Origin: Heracleum sosnowskyi
Lineage: Eukaryota; Streptophyta; Magnoliopsida; Apiales; Apiaceae
DNA length: 64,000 bases
Direction: 5' to 3'
Assembly: GCA_030848705.1 (NCBI GenBank)
Contig: JAUIZM010000012.1
Span: forward strand, 863,001-927,000
In this document: positions 56,901 to 64,000 of the stretch, piece after piece
Layout of the letters: the number at the start of each line of letters is the position of its first letter
How positions within the stretch are numbered: the stretch's first letter is position 1
Program-made: the position numbers and the translations under genes
The notes under the pieces: generated by a model
Databases searched by the model: none
Told to the model about the DNA's origin: nothing
Seen by the model: the letters and a program-made list of their open reading frames with translations, nothing else

Positions 56901-58774
56901 GCTTCTTCTGTCATTTTGGAAGGCACAGATGATGATCCTGAAGGCCTGTCATGTTGCACAGGCTTCAGCCATTCGGACATTGTGGCCTGAGCCAAGTGAG
57001 AGCTAGTGCTAGGCACTTCATGAGATGTGTGAGTTTGAGTCTCCTCCAGCCTTGGAATGGCTGTAGGGTCTGATGTTGTCTCCATTGAAATGGGATGTGT
57101 TACAACATCAGCCCTATTTGTCTGTGAAGACATTTCCACATCCCTAAGGATGGGAGAATTAGGCACAGAGTCTCCAGTGAAAACTGGTGAATCCTCCATG
57201 TTTGTGTTGGTGTCATTAGGATATGCCTCAGCATGCATTCCCTGACCAACCAAATGTGGGTCCTGAGTGGTGAGCACAGTGTCAAGCACCATGTCACTTG
57301 AAGTTGGCTCAATCACAGGGCTGGATTGTGATTGATCAAGGGCAAGATTGTCATGAGAATGACTCTCTTGTTCAGAAGAAATTTTAGTGGAAGAATCTGA
57401 GAGAGAAGTGGGGTTCAGATTAGATTTTGGCAACTCCCCCTGAGAAATAGGAGGAGTTTCAACATTGATGTGCTCTCCACTTAGTGTTTGATCACCCTTA
57501 TCACTCCTAGGATCAAGAGTGAGGTCTTGACCCTGTGCAGACTCTTTACAACTTGCAGTGGGGAGGCTGCTCTTTTCAATGCCCATGACCTGTTGAGAGG
57601 CCATAGACAGTAGCAAGTGTACCCCTTTTTCCACATCTGAATCCTGTTGGGAGGATTCAGTGGTAGCTTTAGATTTTGACTTCTTCTTTGGTCTGGTGAG
57701 AGGTGACTCAGGAATCTCACTTGCTAGCTCTACAGATTCATGGATAATAGCTAGGGTTCTCTTCTTCTTCTTTTTAGGAACATCAACCTTTTGAGAGATT
57801 GATGCACTTGGCTGACTAGACTCTACAGTGGTGTTTACAGTGGGGTTGCTGGATGGGATAGGGAGGCTTGGGTTAGACTGTGAAGCTCCTTCAGTCTCAG
57901 CCTCCCCTGTCCAGGAAAGAGCATGGTATATGGGCTTATCAAGTGGATAAGACTCGAATGTGTCCTGCATATGCTTGGTCACACTCAAGATCACATCCAC
58001 TTGATTCCTTGTGTCCAATGAACCAAACAGAATCTTGGACATGGACTTGGAATAAGCCAACTTTGATTTATCAATACCCTCCAAGTCATGGACATTAGCA
58101 TCAAGATAATTTAAAATAACTTGAAGAAAGCGAGGGTAAAAGATGTCATTACCTCTTCCACGGACTGTCCTCCCTAGCCTTTGAGCCAATTCCTTGAGGA
58201 TTATTGCTCCAACATTGATTTCCTGATTGTGGGCTAGGGAATAGGCCAGCTTCACAGCAATGTGACTGATATGGTCCCATCCTGTCTTTCTGCAAAGGAA
58301 CACCTTCTGGAGTGCATCAAATAGGAATGACCACTCCCTTCTTACAAATTTCTTGTTCAGCTTTCCGGTATCTATCTCATCTGCATACCGAATGAAGGTC
58401 ATGAAGTCTACAATTTGAGCATCTGTAGCTTCTTGGTCATGACCTTCCACCTTGAACCCTAAAGCTTCATTTATCTCCTTCTCCCCAAACTGGAAGTGTT
58501 TGCCTCCAATTGAACAAGCTATCTCCTGGAACGAAGTTCCATCTTCCCTGGCCATTGTAGAAACCAACGCCGTTCGCCAAAATCCTTCCAATACATCAAC
58601 ATACAACGTGGGGTTCAAGGTTAGGGCTTGGCTGAGGTAGGAATCATTCAGGAACCGTACAAAACACTTGTACCTGGGTTTAGCCTCAGCCTCAGAGGGA
58701 ATGGTGAGAAGATTTGTTTCTTTGGGGATGGTTAAAGGAATAGAGGATGATACTGTTTGAGATTTGGGTGCCAT
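53924..58774 (-). CDS. Copia C env-position ORF, intact, 1616 aa
   Basis: A single open frame in the position where SIRE elements have an envelope-like gene. Residues about 35-280 form a helical domain shared with copia A (FLNDSYLSQALTLNP, FGEKEINEALGFKVEG, EWSFLFDALQKVFL). 285-640 is Ser/Thr/Gln-rich and disordered, with nuclear-localisation-like PKKKKKR (333-339) and RPKKKSKSK (361-369). 740-920 has coiled coils (LEKEVASLKDENRMLSASL). Near 1225 is an RRRSHSRS...KSSKKSKD basic patch. The last 170 residues are a charged helix. I see no signal peptide and no transmembrane helix, so an envelope role is not supported. Length greatly exceeds gag. Confidence 0.85.
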   Translation of the reverse strand: MAPKSQTVSSSIPLTIPKETNLLTIPSEAEAKPRYKCFVRFLNDSYLSQALTLNPTLYVDVLEGFWRTALVSTMAREDGTSFQEIACSIGGKHFQFGEKEINEALGFKVEGHDQEATDAQIVDFMTFIRYADEIDTGKLNKKFVRREWSFLFDALQKVFLCRKTGWDHISHIAVKLAYSLAHNQEINVGAIILKELAQRLGRTVRGRGNDIFYPRFLQVILNYLDANVHDLEGIDKSKLAYSKSMSKILFGSLDTRNQVDVILSVTKHMQDTFESYPLDKPIYHALSWTGEAETEGASQSNPSLPIPSSNPTVNTTVESSQPSASISQKVDVPKKKKKRTLAIIHESVELASEIPESPLTRPKKKSKSKATTESSQQDSDVEKGVHLLLSMASQQVMGIEKSSLPTASCKESAQGQDLTLDPRSDKGDQTLSGEHINVETPPISQGELPKSNLNPTSLSDSSTKISSEQESHSHDNLALDQSQSSPVIEPTSSDMVLDTVLTTQDPHLVGQGMHAEAYPNDTNTNMEDSPVFTGDSVPNSPILRDVEMSSQTNRADVVTHPISMETTSDPTAIPRLEETQTHTSHEVPSTSSHLAQATMSEWLKPVQHDRPSGSSSVPSKMTEEAIQDLHVAQIDEFSKIAQHLLTSNLPNADYEAILLCHKEDVEAQQEKIVDTAEPEGNVDAWLDAKRTLKLKDALAFVREEYLTSLGSNAKDLSPVAIYEAVNDVYKNQLKALHYLGKGLQSEISSIQEETDRSLTKLRNSYLSDFPKVDGILKEVQKTSSNVSMMDVTLAMVTDNIKKLASTLENQAKSTITTNAMLNVMWKNQYGDKLVDEVPLSDISKYDFARVKDQSLNSFKSQQLFSKVDGLEKEVASLKDENRMLSASLSQLNDKLDAQGNNTTNILLVQQQMMTSMMKSFNLPIPGEAQDILSDPKPKGEKGKEVNVKKKGGASAKQSKLKGKLIEETIKPINLPPVEVINAQGQKSTVTTTFYPSTMPKDILTSQPAIPTPIAKPTQATLITEAKLQEVANSNVYHDEAFLEFLKATYKNAQGDAQVYRKKLREGIKYFTVAVRKIRDVYLREIIMVCKDNCLWHLAFQTLEKLRFTEVSIILELIERSGANNESLYNDLELNQNQRLPEVIPKPRTVIFQSLSKVRSIDQLVIPKDLQMKNNSKINQVLQMLRAKKGVKTAEELEMINILQSFLIHGALPDSVKEKNMKKEGEDDDEEKTYRRRSHSRSNKDGPSDSSRSKSSKKSKDDGDDTKGAKETVKTTRSGIQQVKDIASSTLTTTQDSKSRVGTVSNDPPKSLSMTSEPELPQMKDEATKIISRKHFHKVTASGVLQWMKGKGMKLLPSDVALKTNSPCSRKVSLVKHLKIKSVPKRIRITKKTGKLTNVIGINVLPLDEDYDEDALAFLRAQRIFEVKVRLDHLDIKYTDGRERIMKQGSWQYFYKYELERINALLNFEEKDERTWKIDIARYLKMHADYEENMRKENEKKNIQKEKEMAEMEERAKELRQKGMCRVKQNPYIVEYKNSHGGQSKIRMEFLDSYVESALKAAIDDLEGSPLIEELIAREEIQEAIIDIKRKEEIRKKKIYDDLLEKQLEAEAAEQQK

Positions 58775-59491
58775 TTCAAGAGAGAGAGTAAGAAAGAGAG
58801 TAGAGAATTTGTGCTTAGGTTAGAAAGTTTGAGAGCAATAGACAAGATGAAAAGTTGCAAACGGTTAGAAAAAGGTATTTATATGATAGAGACACTGCGA
58901 TATGGAGTTATGAATGTGTACAGTCTATCTGTATGTCGCGAAGTCAGAAATGGCCTGTACCGCAAAGTCTTGCAAAGTATATCGCATAGTCTCAAGAATG
59001 AACTAAGTCGCAAAGTCTTCAAAATGAAAGGATTGGGGAGACTTTGCGATATAGTAGAAATACCCTGTCTAAAGCTCTCTTTTAGGAATTTGAAGCATTT
59101 TTGTCAGACTTTTATCAAATTTTGAAATAAAATTAATTTAAGTCAAAATTCTGTCAACTATGGAGACTTGTCGATATAGTTATACTAAGTCGCGAAGTCA
59201 TAGAATTAACTATGTCGCAAACTCATGAATTGAACTATGTCGCGAAGTCTCACAATCTCAACAGTTTGCGATATAAGTCTGTTTAATTTGAACTATGTCG
59301 TGAACTCTGAAAAACATCTATATCGAGATGTCTCAAAAGCTCACAACTCCACTCACAAATATGATTTTTAAAAAAATATGCAGTAAAATACTGAAATATT
59401 TATAAATCATATCTCAGCTAATTTTCACTCCAAACAAATAGATCATTTAAATACAGTGAAAATTTACTGCTGCAATAATTAACCAGCATAT
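58775..59491 (-). promoter_or_regulatory. Spacer between pol and env-position ORF of copia C, with motif cluster
   Basis: 717 bp without coding potential. 58888-59331 holds about 13 copies of the LTR motif: nine inverted relative to the LTR (such as TATGTCGCGAAGTC near 58931 and 59237) and four in LTR orientation (58890, 59037, 59163, 59261). The cluster ends about 115 bp before the ORF's ATG. It could be a promoter, splice-related or RNA-pairing element; the role is inferred. Confidence 0.55.
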
Positions 59492-62400
59492 TTACTTAGA
59501 ACAACTGAATGAAGGATTGAGCATTCCAATTTCACTCACAAGTCTGTTGAAGACTGCTTCATTCAGAGGTTTAGTAAATATGTCAGCTAATTGTTTCTCA
59601 GTTGGAACATAAGAGACTTCTATGGTACCATTTGCAGCATGTTCCCTAATGAAATGGTACCTGATCTCAATGTGCTTTGTAGTAGAATGATTAACAGGAT
59701 TGGCAACAATGGATATTGCACTAGTATTATCACACATCAGAGGAATGTGTTCTAACACTAGTCCATAATCCATGAGTTGATTTCTAATCCAAAGCAATTG
59801 AGCACAGCAACTTCCAGCAGCAATATATTCAGCCTCAGCTGTGGATGTTGCTGTGGATTGTTGTTTCTTACTAAACCAGGACACTAACCTTTGACCTAGG
59901 AATTGATAGCTTCCAGAGGTGCTCTTCCTGTCAATCCTGCATCCAGCATAATCAGAATCTGTGTAACCAACCAGGTTGAACCCAGTGCCCTTTGGATACC
60001 ATAGCCCAAGATTAGGAGTCCCCTTCAGATATTTGAAAATTCTTTTGATGGCCATCATGTGAGATTCCTTGGGATCAGACTGGAACCTTGCACAAAGGCA
60101 TGTGGCAAACATGATGTCTGGCCTGCTAGCTGTGAGATAGAGCAGGGATCCAACCATTCCTCTATAGACCTTGATATCAACTCTCTTGCCTTTCTTGTCT
60201 TCATCCAGCTTGATTGCAGTAGACATAGGAGTTTTAGCTGGGGATGACTCTTCTAAACCATATTTCTTTAAAAGATCCTTGACATACTTAGATTGGTTTA
60301 TAAAGATGCCATCCTCCCTTTGATGTACTTGCAGGCCTAGGAAGTAGGTTAACTCTCCCATCATACTCATCTCATATTTACTTTGCATCAACTTAGAGAA
60401 CCTTTCACAGAGTTTTTCATTTGAAGAGCCAAAGATGATATCATCCACATAGATTTGAACAAGAATGATATCATTTCCATGTTTCTTGAAGAATAGGGTT
60501 TTGTCAATTGTACCCCTGGTAAATTGATGCTCAAGAAGGAATTGAGATAGAGTTTCATACCAGGCTCTTGGTGCCTGTTTGAGTCCATAGAGTGCCTTGA
60601 GCAGTCTATACACAAAGTTTGGGAAGTCTTCACTCTCAAAGCCAGGTGGTTGAGACACATAAACTTCTTCAGCAAGATCACCATTGAGAAATGCACTTTT
60701 CACATCCATTTGATACACCTTAAACTCTGAGTGAGCTGCAAAAGCCAGGAAGATTCTGATGGCTTCCAGTCTAGCTACAGGTGCAAATGTCTCATCATAG
60801 TCAATGCCTTCTTGCTGACAATATCCTTTGGCAACCAGCCTTGCTTTGTTTCTTACTACCACTCCTTCTTCATCCATCTTGTTTCTGAACACCCATTTGG
60901 TGTCAATAACATTCTTTCCTTTTGGAGGTGGCACTAGTTCCCATACTTTGTTTTTCTCAAATTGATTCAACTCTTCTTGCATGGCAACAATCCAATCAGA
61001 ATTCTTCAAAGCTTCTTCAATTAATTTAGGTTCCTCTTGTGACAGAAAGCAGCTATACAGACATGTATTTAATGTTGCCCTTCTTGTTCTAACTCCCTCA
61101 CTAGGATCTCCAATGATTTGATCCCTAGTGTGGGCTCTGTCCCATTTCCTTGTGTGCCCCTGTTCATTTCCTTGATCTGTTCCAATCTCATTTTGGTTGA
61201 CAGTTGCATTCTCTTCTTCTCCCCCTGTGTTTGTGAATCCTTGCACAGGTGTTTGAAGAAGATTGTCAACTTCAAGAATTTCATTTTCTAGAACAGTTTG
61301 AACAGGGGGGTCATCTTCACTTCCAGAATCCTCAAGATAACCTTGATTCTCAAATCTCAATAGCACACTGTCTTGATCACTTGTTTTCAGTCCTGGAGTT
61401 TTCTTGTCATCAAAGGTAACATCCATGCTTTCCATGACTTTGTGTTGCTCAGGTACAAACACTCTGTATGCTGTCCTTTCCAGAGAGTATCCAATGAAGA
61501 TACCTTCAAATGCCTTAGCATCAAATTTTCCAACATGCTCAGAGGTATCTTTCATCACAAAGCACTTGCTTCCAAACACATGCAGGTGCTTGAAGGATGC
61601 TCTTTTTCCAGTCATTAATGAGTAAGGAGTTTTGCCAGACTTCTTATTGATTAATGTTCTATTTTGCACATAGCATGCTGTGTTGACAGCATCAGCCCAA
61701 AAGCTAGTGGGTAGCTTTGCATCCAGCAGCATTGTCCTTGCAGCTTCAATGAGAGTTCTATTCTTTCTCTCAACTACTCCATTTTGTTGAGGTGTTCTAG
61801 GAGCTGAGAATTGTTGAGAAATTCCTTTATCTTTGCAAAACTCATACAATGTTGAATTTCTGAACTCAGTCCCATTATCACTTCTCAAAGCAACTACAGA
61901 GGAACCAGTGCTTTGTGCTTCTTTATCAACTCTCTTGATATGCTCTATTATGACTTGAGGTGCTTCATCCTTGGAGAATAGGAATTCCACCCAAGTATAT
62001 CTTGAATAGTCATCAACCATCACTAGAGCATATTTCTTTTTGGAAAGGGACATTACATTCACAGGGCCAAATAAGTCCATGTGAATTAGTTGCAGAGGTT
62101 TTGAGTTTGTATTGAGCAACTTGTTCTTGTGACTTGATCTTTTAATCTTCCCTTTCTGACAAGCTTCACATGCTCCATCTTGCACAAACTCCAAGGCAGG
62201 CAAATCCCTGATGAGTTCTCTCTTGGTTAGAGAGTTCATTGCCTGAACATTCAAGTGAGACAGTTTCTTGTGCCACAGCCAGAATTCCTCATTTGTGGCT
62301 TTTGTGTAGAAACAACAAATTTCTCCCTTATCTGCAGCCTTGAGATTAGCTACAAACAAGCTTCCTTTCTTTACACCAGTTAGAACAACTTCACCACTTT

Positions 62401-62701
62401 CCCTTTTTGAGATTGAACAAAGGTCTTCATCAAATTCCACTTTGAAGCCTCTGTTGGTAAACTGTCCAATACTCAAGAGATTATGCTTCAGTCCTTCAAC
62501 AAATGCTACATCTTCAATAATGACATTTCCAGATTTAACACTGCCATATCCCATTGTATAACCAATGTTGTCATTTCCAAAGGTTACTGATGGGCCAGCC
62601 TTTTCCTCAAAATGTGATAGCAGGGCCATATCACCAGTCATGTGACTTGAGCATCCACTGTCCAAGATCCATATGACTCTTTTATTCCTGTTGCCCTGCA
62701 T
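59492..62701 (-). CDS. pol: Copia C Pol polyprotein, intact
   Basis: 1069 codons. Protease DSG at 14-16. Integrase zinc site H144, H149, C178, C181; catalytic D209 (HMDLFGP), D275 (RSDNGTEF) and E311 (NGVVERKNR). An acidic linker spans about 445-515. RT has VYRLLKALYGLKQAP and YVDD at 751-754. RNase H has D915 (TDSDYAG), E956 (TAEAEYIAAG) and D991 (CDNTSAI). The C-terminus ends just after DIFTKPLN. All catalytic residues are present. It starts ATGCAGGGC; the codon before the ATG is TGA in this frame, and gag ends in another phase 11 nt upstream. The stop is TAA. Confidence 0.96.
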   Translation of the reverse strand: MQGNRNKRVIWILDSGCSSHMTGDMALLSHFEEKAGPSVTFGNDNIGYTMGYGSVKSGNVIIEDVAFVEGLKHNLLSIGQFTNRGFKVEFDEDLCSISKRESGEVVLTGVKKGSLFVANLKAADKGEICCFYTKATNEEFWLWHKKLSHLNVQAMNSLTKRELIRDLPALEFVQDGACEACQKGKIKRSSHKNKLLNTNSKPLQLIHMDLFGPVNVMSLSKKKYALVMVDDYSRYTWVEFLFSKDEAPQVIIEHIKRVDKEAQSTGSSVVALRSDNGTEFRNSTLYEFCKDKGISQQFSAPRTPQQNGVVERKNRTLIEAARTMLLDAKLPTSFWADAVNTACYVQNRTLINKKSGKTPYSLMTGKRASFKHLHVFGSKCFVMKDTSEHVGKFDAKAFEGIFIGYSLERTAYRVFVPEQHKVMESMDVTFDDKKTPGLKTSDQDSVLLRFENQGYLEDSGSEDDPPVQTVLENEILEVDNLLQTPVQGFTNTGGEEENATVNQNEIGTDQGNEQGHTRKWDRAHTRDQIIGDPSEGVRTRRATLNTCLYSCFLSQEEPKLIEEALKNSDWIVAMQEELNQFEKNKVWELVPPPKGKNVIDTKWVFRNKMDEEGVVVRNKARLVAKGYCQQEGIDYDETFAPVARLEAIRIFLAFAAHSEFKVYQMDVKSAFLNGDLAEEVYVSQPPGFESEDFPNFVYRLLKALYGLKQAPRAWYETLSQFLLEHQFTRGTIDKTLFFKKHGNDIILVQIYVDDIIFGSSNEKLCERFSKLMQSKYEMSMMGELTYFLGLQVHQREDGIFINQSKYVKDLLKKYGLEESSPAKTPMSTAIKLDEDKKGKRVDIKVYRGMVGSLLYLTASRPDIMFATCLCARFQSDPKESHMMAIKRIFKYLKGTPNLGLWYPKGTGFNLVGYTDSDYAGCRIDRKSTSGSYQFLGQRLVSWFSKKQQSTATSTAEAEYIAAGSCCAQLLWIRNQLMDYGLVLEHIPLMCDNTSAISIVANPVNHSTTKHIEIRYHFIREHAANGTIEVSYVPTEKQLADIFTKPLNEAVFNRLVSEIGMLNPSFSCSK

Positions 62702-62712
62702 TCACAAAGTGA

Positions 62713-64000
62713 CTAAGTTGCTTTTGGTATCCACACTTGGTAGGGTCCATATGGTTTAGAAACATTTTGATTAATAATTCTTCTGTCATAAATTGCATTT
62801 CTCATAGTAGGAGACTTCACTTTTTCTGTGGCTTTGGAGTTTACACTCTTAGGCTCACATGAAGTTTTCACCCTCTCAACCCTGATTGGGGACCCTGTCC
62901 TATGAGAATGTATGTGTGTGTGTGATTCACCAGATTGTGCAGAGTCAAGTTTATGTTTAAGAGATAAACAGTTAGCAATCACAGTCACATAACATGTCAT
63001 GCAGTTTGGCTTACCACAGAAAGAATCATGACTAGAATTTATGCTTGCAGAAAGGTTACTTAGGTTATCAACTTCAACAATTTCAGGCTTACTACACTTA
63101 TGAGTCAAATGATTAACAGATAGGCATTTTTGACATTGTTTTCTGGGAGCATTTGGCACATAAGCATAGTTGTTTCCTTTGTTAACACCAACTTTACCAT
63201 TTCTGTTTTGTTTCCTTTTCTTAACAACTTCTTTCTTTGCTTTAGGACTCTTGACAAGATTGTCTTTGGTCTCTTTCTGATTGACAAGTTCAGGAAAGGA
63301 AGAAGTGTTCTTAGCAGCCTCATCTTCTTCAAGTAGTTGTTGCTTGATGATCAGTAGTTCCTCATCAAACTCAACAACACTCTTCTTGAAGATGGGCTGT
63401 TCAACACTTGACAGTATGGTTGGGGCATTTTTGTTTGTAAAAGTTTCCTTTCCTTTGCCCTTGACTTTCTTCCTTCCCTTGTCATTATCATAGTCAAAAC
63501 CAACTCCAACCTTGCAATCTTCAGTGTGTTCCTTGTGGTAGGTTTGAATAAGTTCAGAGGAGTTTTTGAAGCTTCTTAGTTTCAGTTCAGTTTCAGCAAT
63601 TTGTTCTCTAAGGGCATTCTCTATCTGCTCAGCACAAATCACTTTGTTTTTAAGATACTCAACCTCATTTTTCAAACCATCCAGGTTCACAACCATTAAC
63701 TCAAGTTGCTCATTCTTTTCTGTAAGCTCAACATTTTTAGCAGTTAGTCTGTCAATTTCTTCATTAGCTACTAACATGCTAGTATGAATATTAAACATTT
63801 CAGTGCTCATATCTTCAACAGTTTGCTTATATTGAAGGGGAGTCATATCAAGAGAAGTAAGAATAGGTACCTGACTTGAATCACCTTCATCAGAAAATGC
63901 CATCAAGGCATAGTTTGAGTACTCTTGTTCTTCTTCTTCATCAGAGTCATCCCAGCACTTTCCCTCAGCAATAAAAGCTTTGCCCTGTTGTTTCTTGAGT
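62713..64000 (-). CDS. gag: Copia C Gag, C-terminal part (N-terminus outside)
   Basis: Open from the right edge: codons upstream of 63906 continue in frame (DDSDEEEEQEYSNYALMAF). Visible are a coiled coil (about 63500-63800, with TAKNVELTEKNEQLELM), a basic linker (KAKKEVVKKRKQNRNGK), one CX2CX4HX4C knuckle (CQKCLSVNHLTHKC) and a Cys cluster CGKPNCMTC. It ends YQVWIPKAT then TAG, matching the QVWVPKHSD end of copia A gag. The UBN2 part is beyond the window. Confidence 0.9.
   Translation of the reverse strand, partial: LKKQQGKAFIAEGKCWDDSDEEEEQEYSNYALMAFSDEGDSSQVPILTSLDMTPLQYKQTVEDMSTEMFNIHTSMLVANEEIDRLTAKNVELTEKNEQLELMVVNLDGLKNEVEYLKNKVICAEQIENALREQIAETELKLRSFKNSSELIQTYHKEHTEDCKVGVGFDYDNDKGRKKVKGKGKETFTNKNAPTILSSVEQPIFKKSVVEFDEELLIIKQQLLEEDEAAKNTSSFPELVNQKETKDNLVKSPKAKKEVVKKRKQNRNGKVGVNKGNNYAYVPNAPRKQCQKCLSVNHLTHKCSKPEIVEVDNLSNLSASINSSHDSFCGKPNCMTCYVTVIANCLSLKHKLDSAQSGESHTHIHSHRTGSPIRVERVKTSCEPKSVNSKATEKVKSPTMRNAIYDRRIINQNVSKPYGPYQVWIPKAT

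Larger units (their letters stand above)
52519..64000 (-). mobile_element. Copia element C (SIRE/Maximus-type), runs past the right edge
   Basis: 3' LTR 52519-53769, purine tract, intact env-position ORF, spacer, intact pol, and gag continuing beyond 64000. The 5' LTR is outside. It is inserted into the 5' LTR of copia B, so it is younger than B. The intact pol suggests recent activity. Confidence 0.95.

Noticed and set aside
29475..64000. Endogenous pararetrovirus or true retrovirus
   Set aside because: Integrase lies before RT (copia order), LTRs and tRNA-Met primer sites are typical of Ty1/copia, and no movement protein, coat motif or membrane glycoprotein is visible.

Overview
The window looks like repeat-rich, intergenic nuclear DNA from a flowering plant, most likely a eudicot; I cannot name the family. 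The evidence is Ty1/copia retrotransposons with an extra 3' open reading frame (SIRE/Maximus type), primer sites matching initiator-methionine tRNA, Helitron-type ends (GC hairpin then CTAG before a T), a Stowaway MITE with TA duplications, and very AT-rich filler. I found no intact host protein gene, rRNA or functional tRNA. The only long open frames belong to retrotransposons, and all of these lie on the minus strand.

Layout. 1-786: AT-rich DNA ending in a Helitron-type 3' end. About 795-18195: an old tandem duplication (copy alpha about 795-9195, copy beta about 9233-18195) of a decayed, gene-like module. Alpha was later invaded by a 4.7 kb terminal-inverted-repeat (TIR) transposon (1694-6422) packed with two tandem arrays. 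Beta was invaded by a 4.5 kb non-coding LTR element (12150-16684). Each copy preserves the empty site of the other's insertion. 18196-29474: AT-rich DNA with two Helitron-like elements of about 1.25 kb (20145-21392, 27316-28572), a broken gypsy-type element (about 22760-24019), a recent 1189-bp tandem duplication (24639-27016), a solo LTR with perfect target duplications (28877-29341) and a short promoter-like stretch.

29475-41380: copia element A, young (LTRs differ at 2 of 618 positions), with gag, protease-integrase, RT-RNase H and a broken env-position ORF. 41386-46561: two head-to-tail clusters of Helitron-like elements in opposite orientations, with a Stowaway MITE between them. 47313-52518: copia element B, one polyprotein frame broken by three stops. 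Its 5' LTR is deleted and then interrupted by copia element C (52519 to beyond 64000), a SIRE-type element with an intact 1069-codon pol and an intact 1616-codon env-position ORF.

The most unusual pattern is that several LTR elements carry a private short motif repeated many times in the LTR, and the same motif is clustered again inside the element. In A and C the internal cluster lies in the untranslated spacer just upstream of the env-position ORF, and most copies there are inverted relative to the LTR. In A the motif has also spread through coding DNA in several frames. This suggests duplicated promoter/enhancer elements, or pairing between spacer RNA and 3' LTR RNA, used to express the last ORF. 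That is inference and testable.
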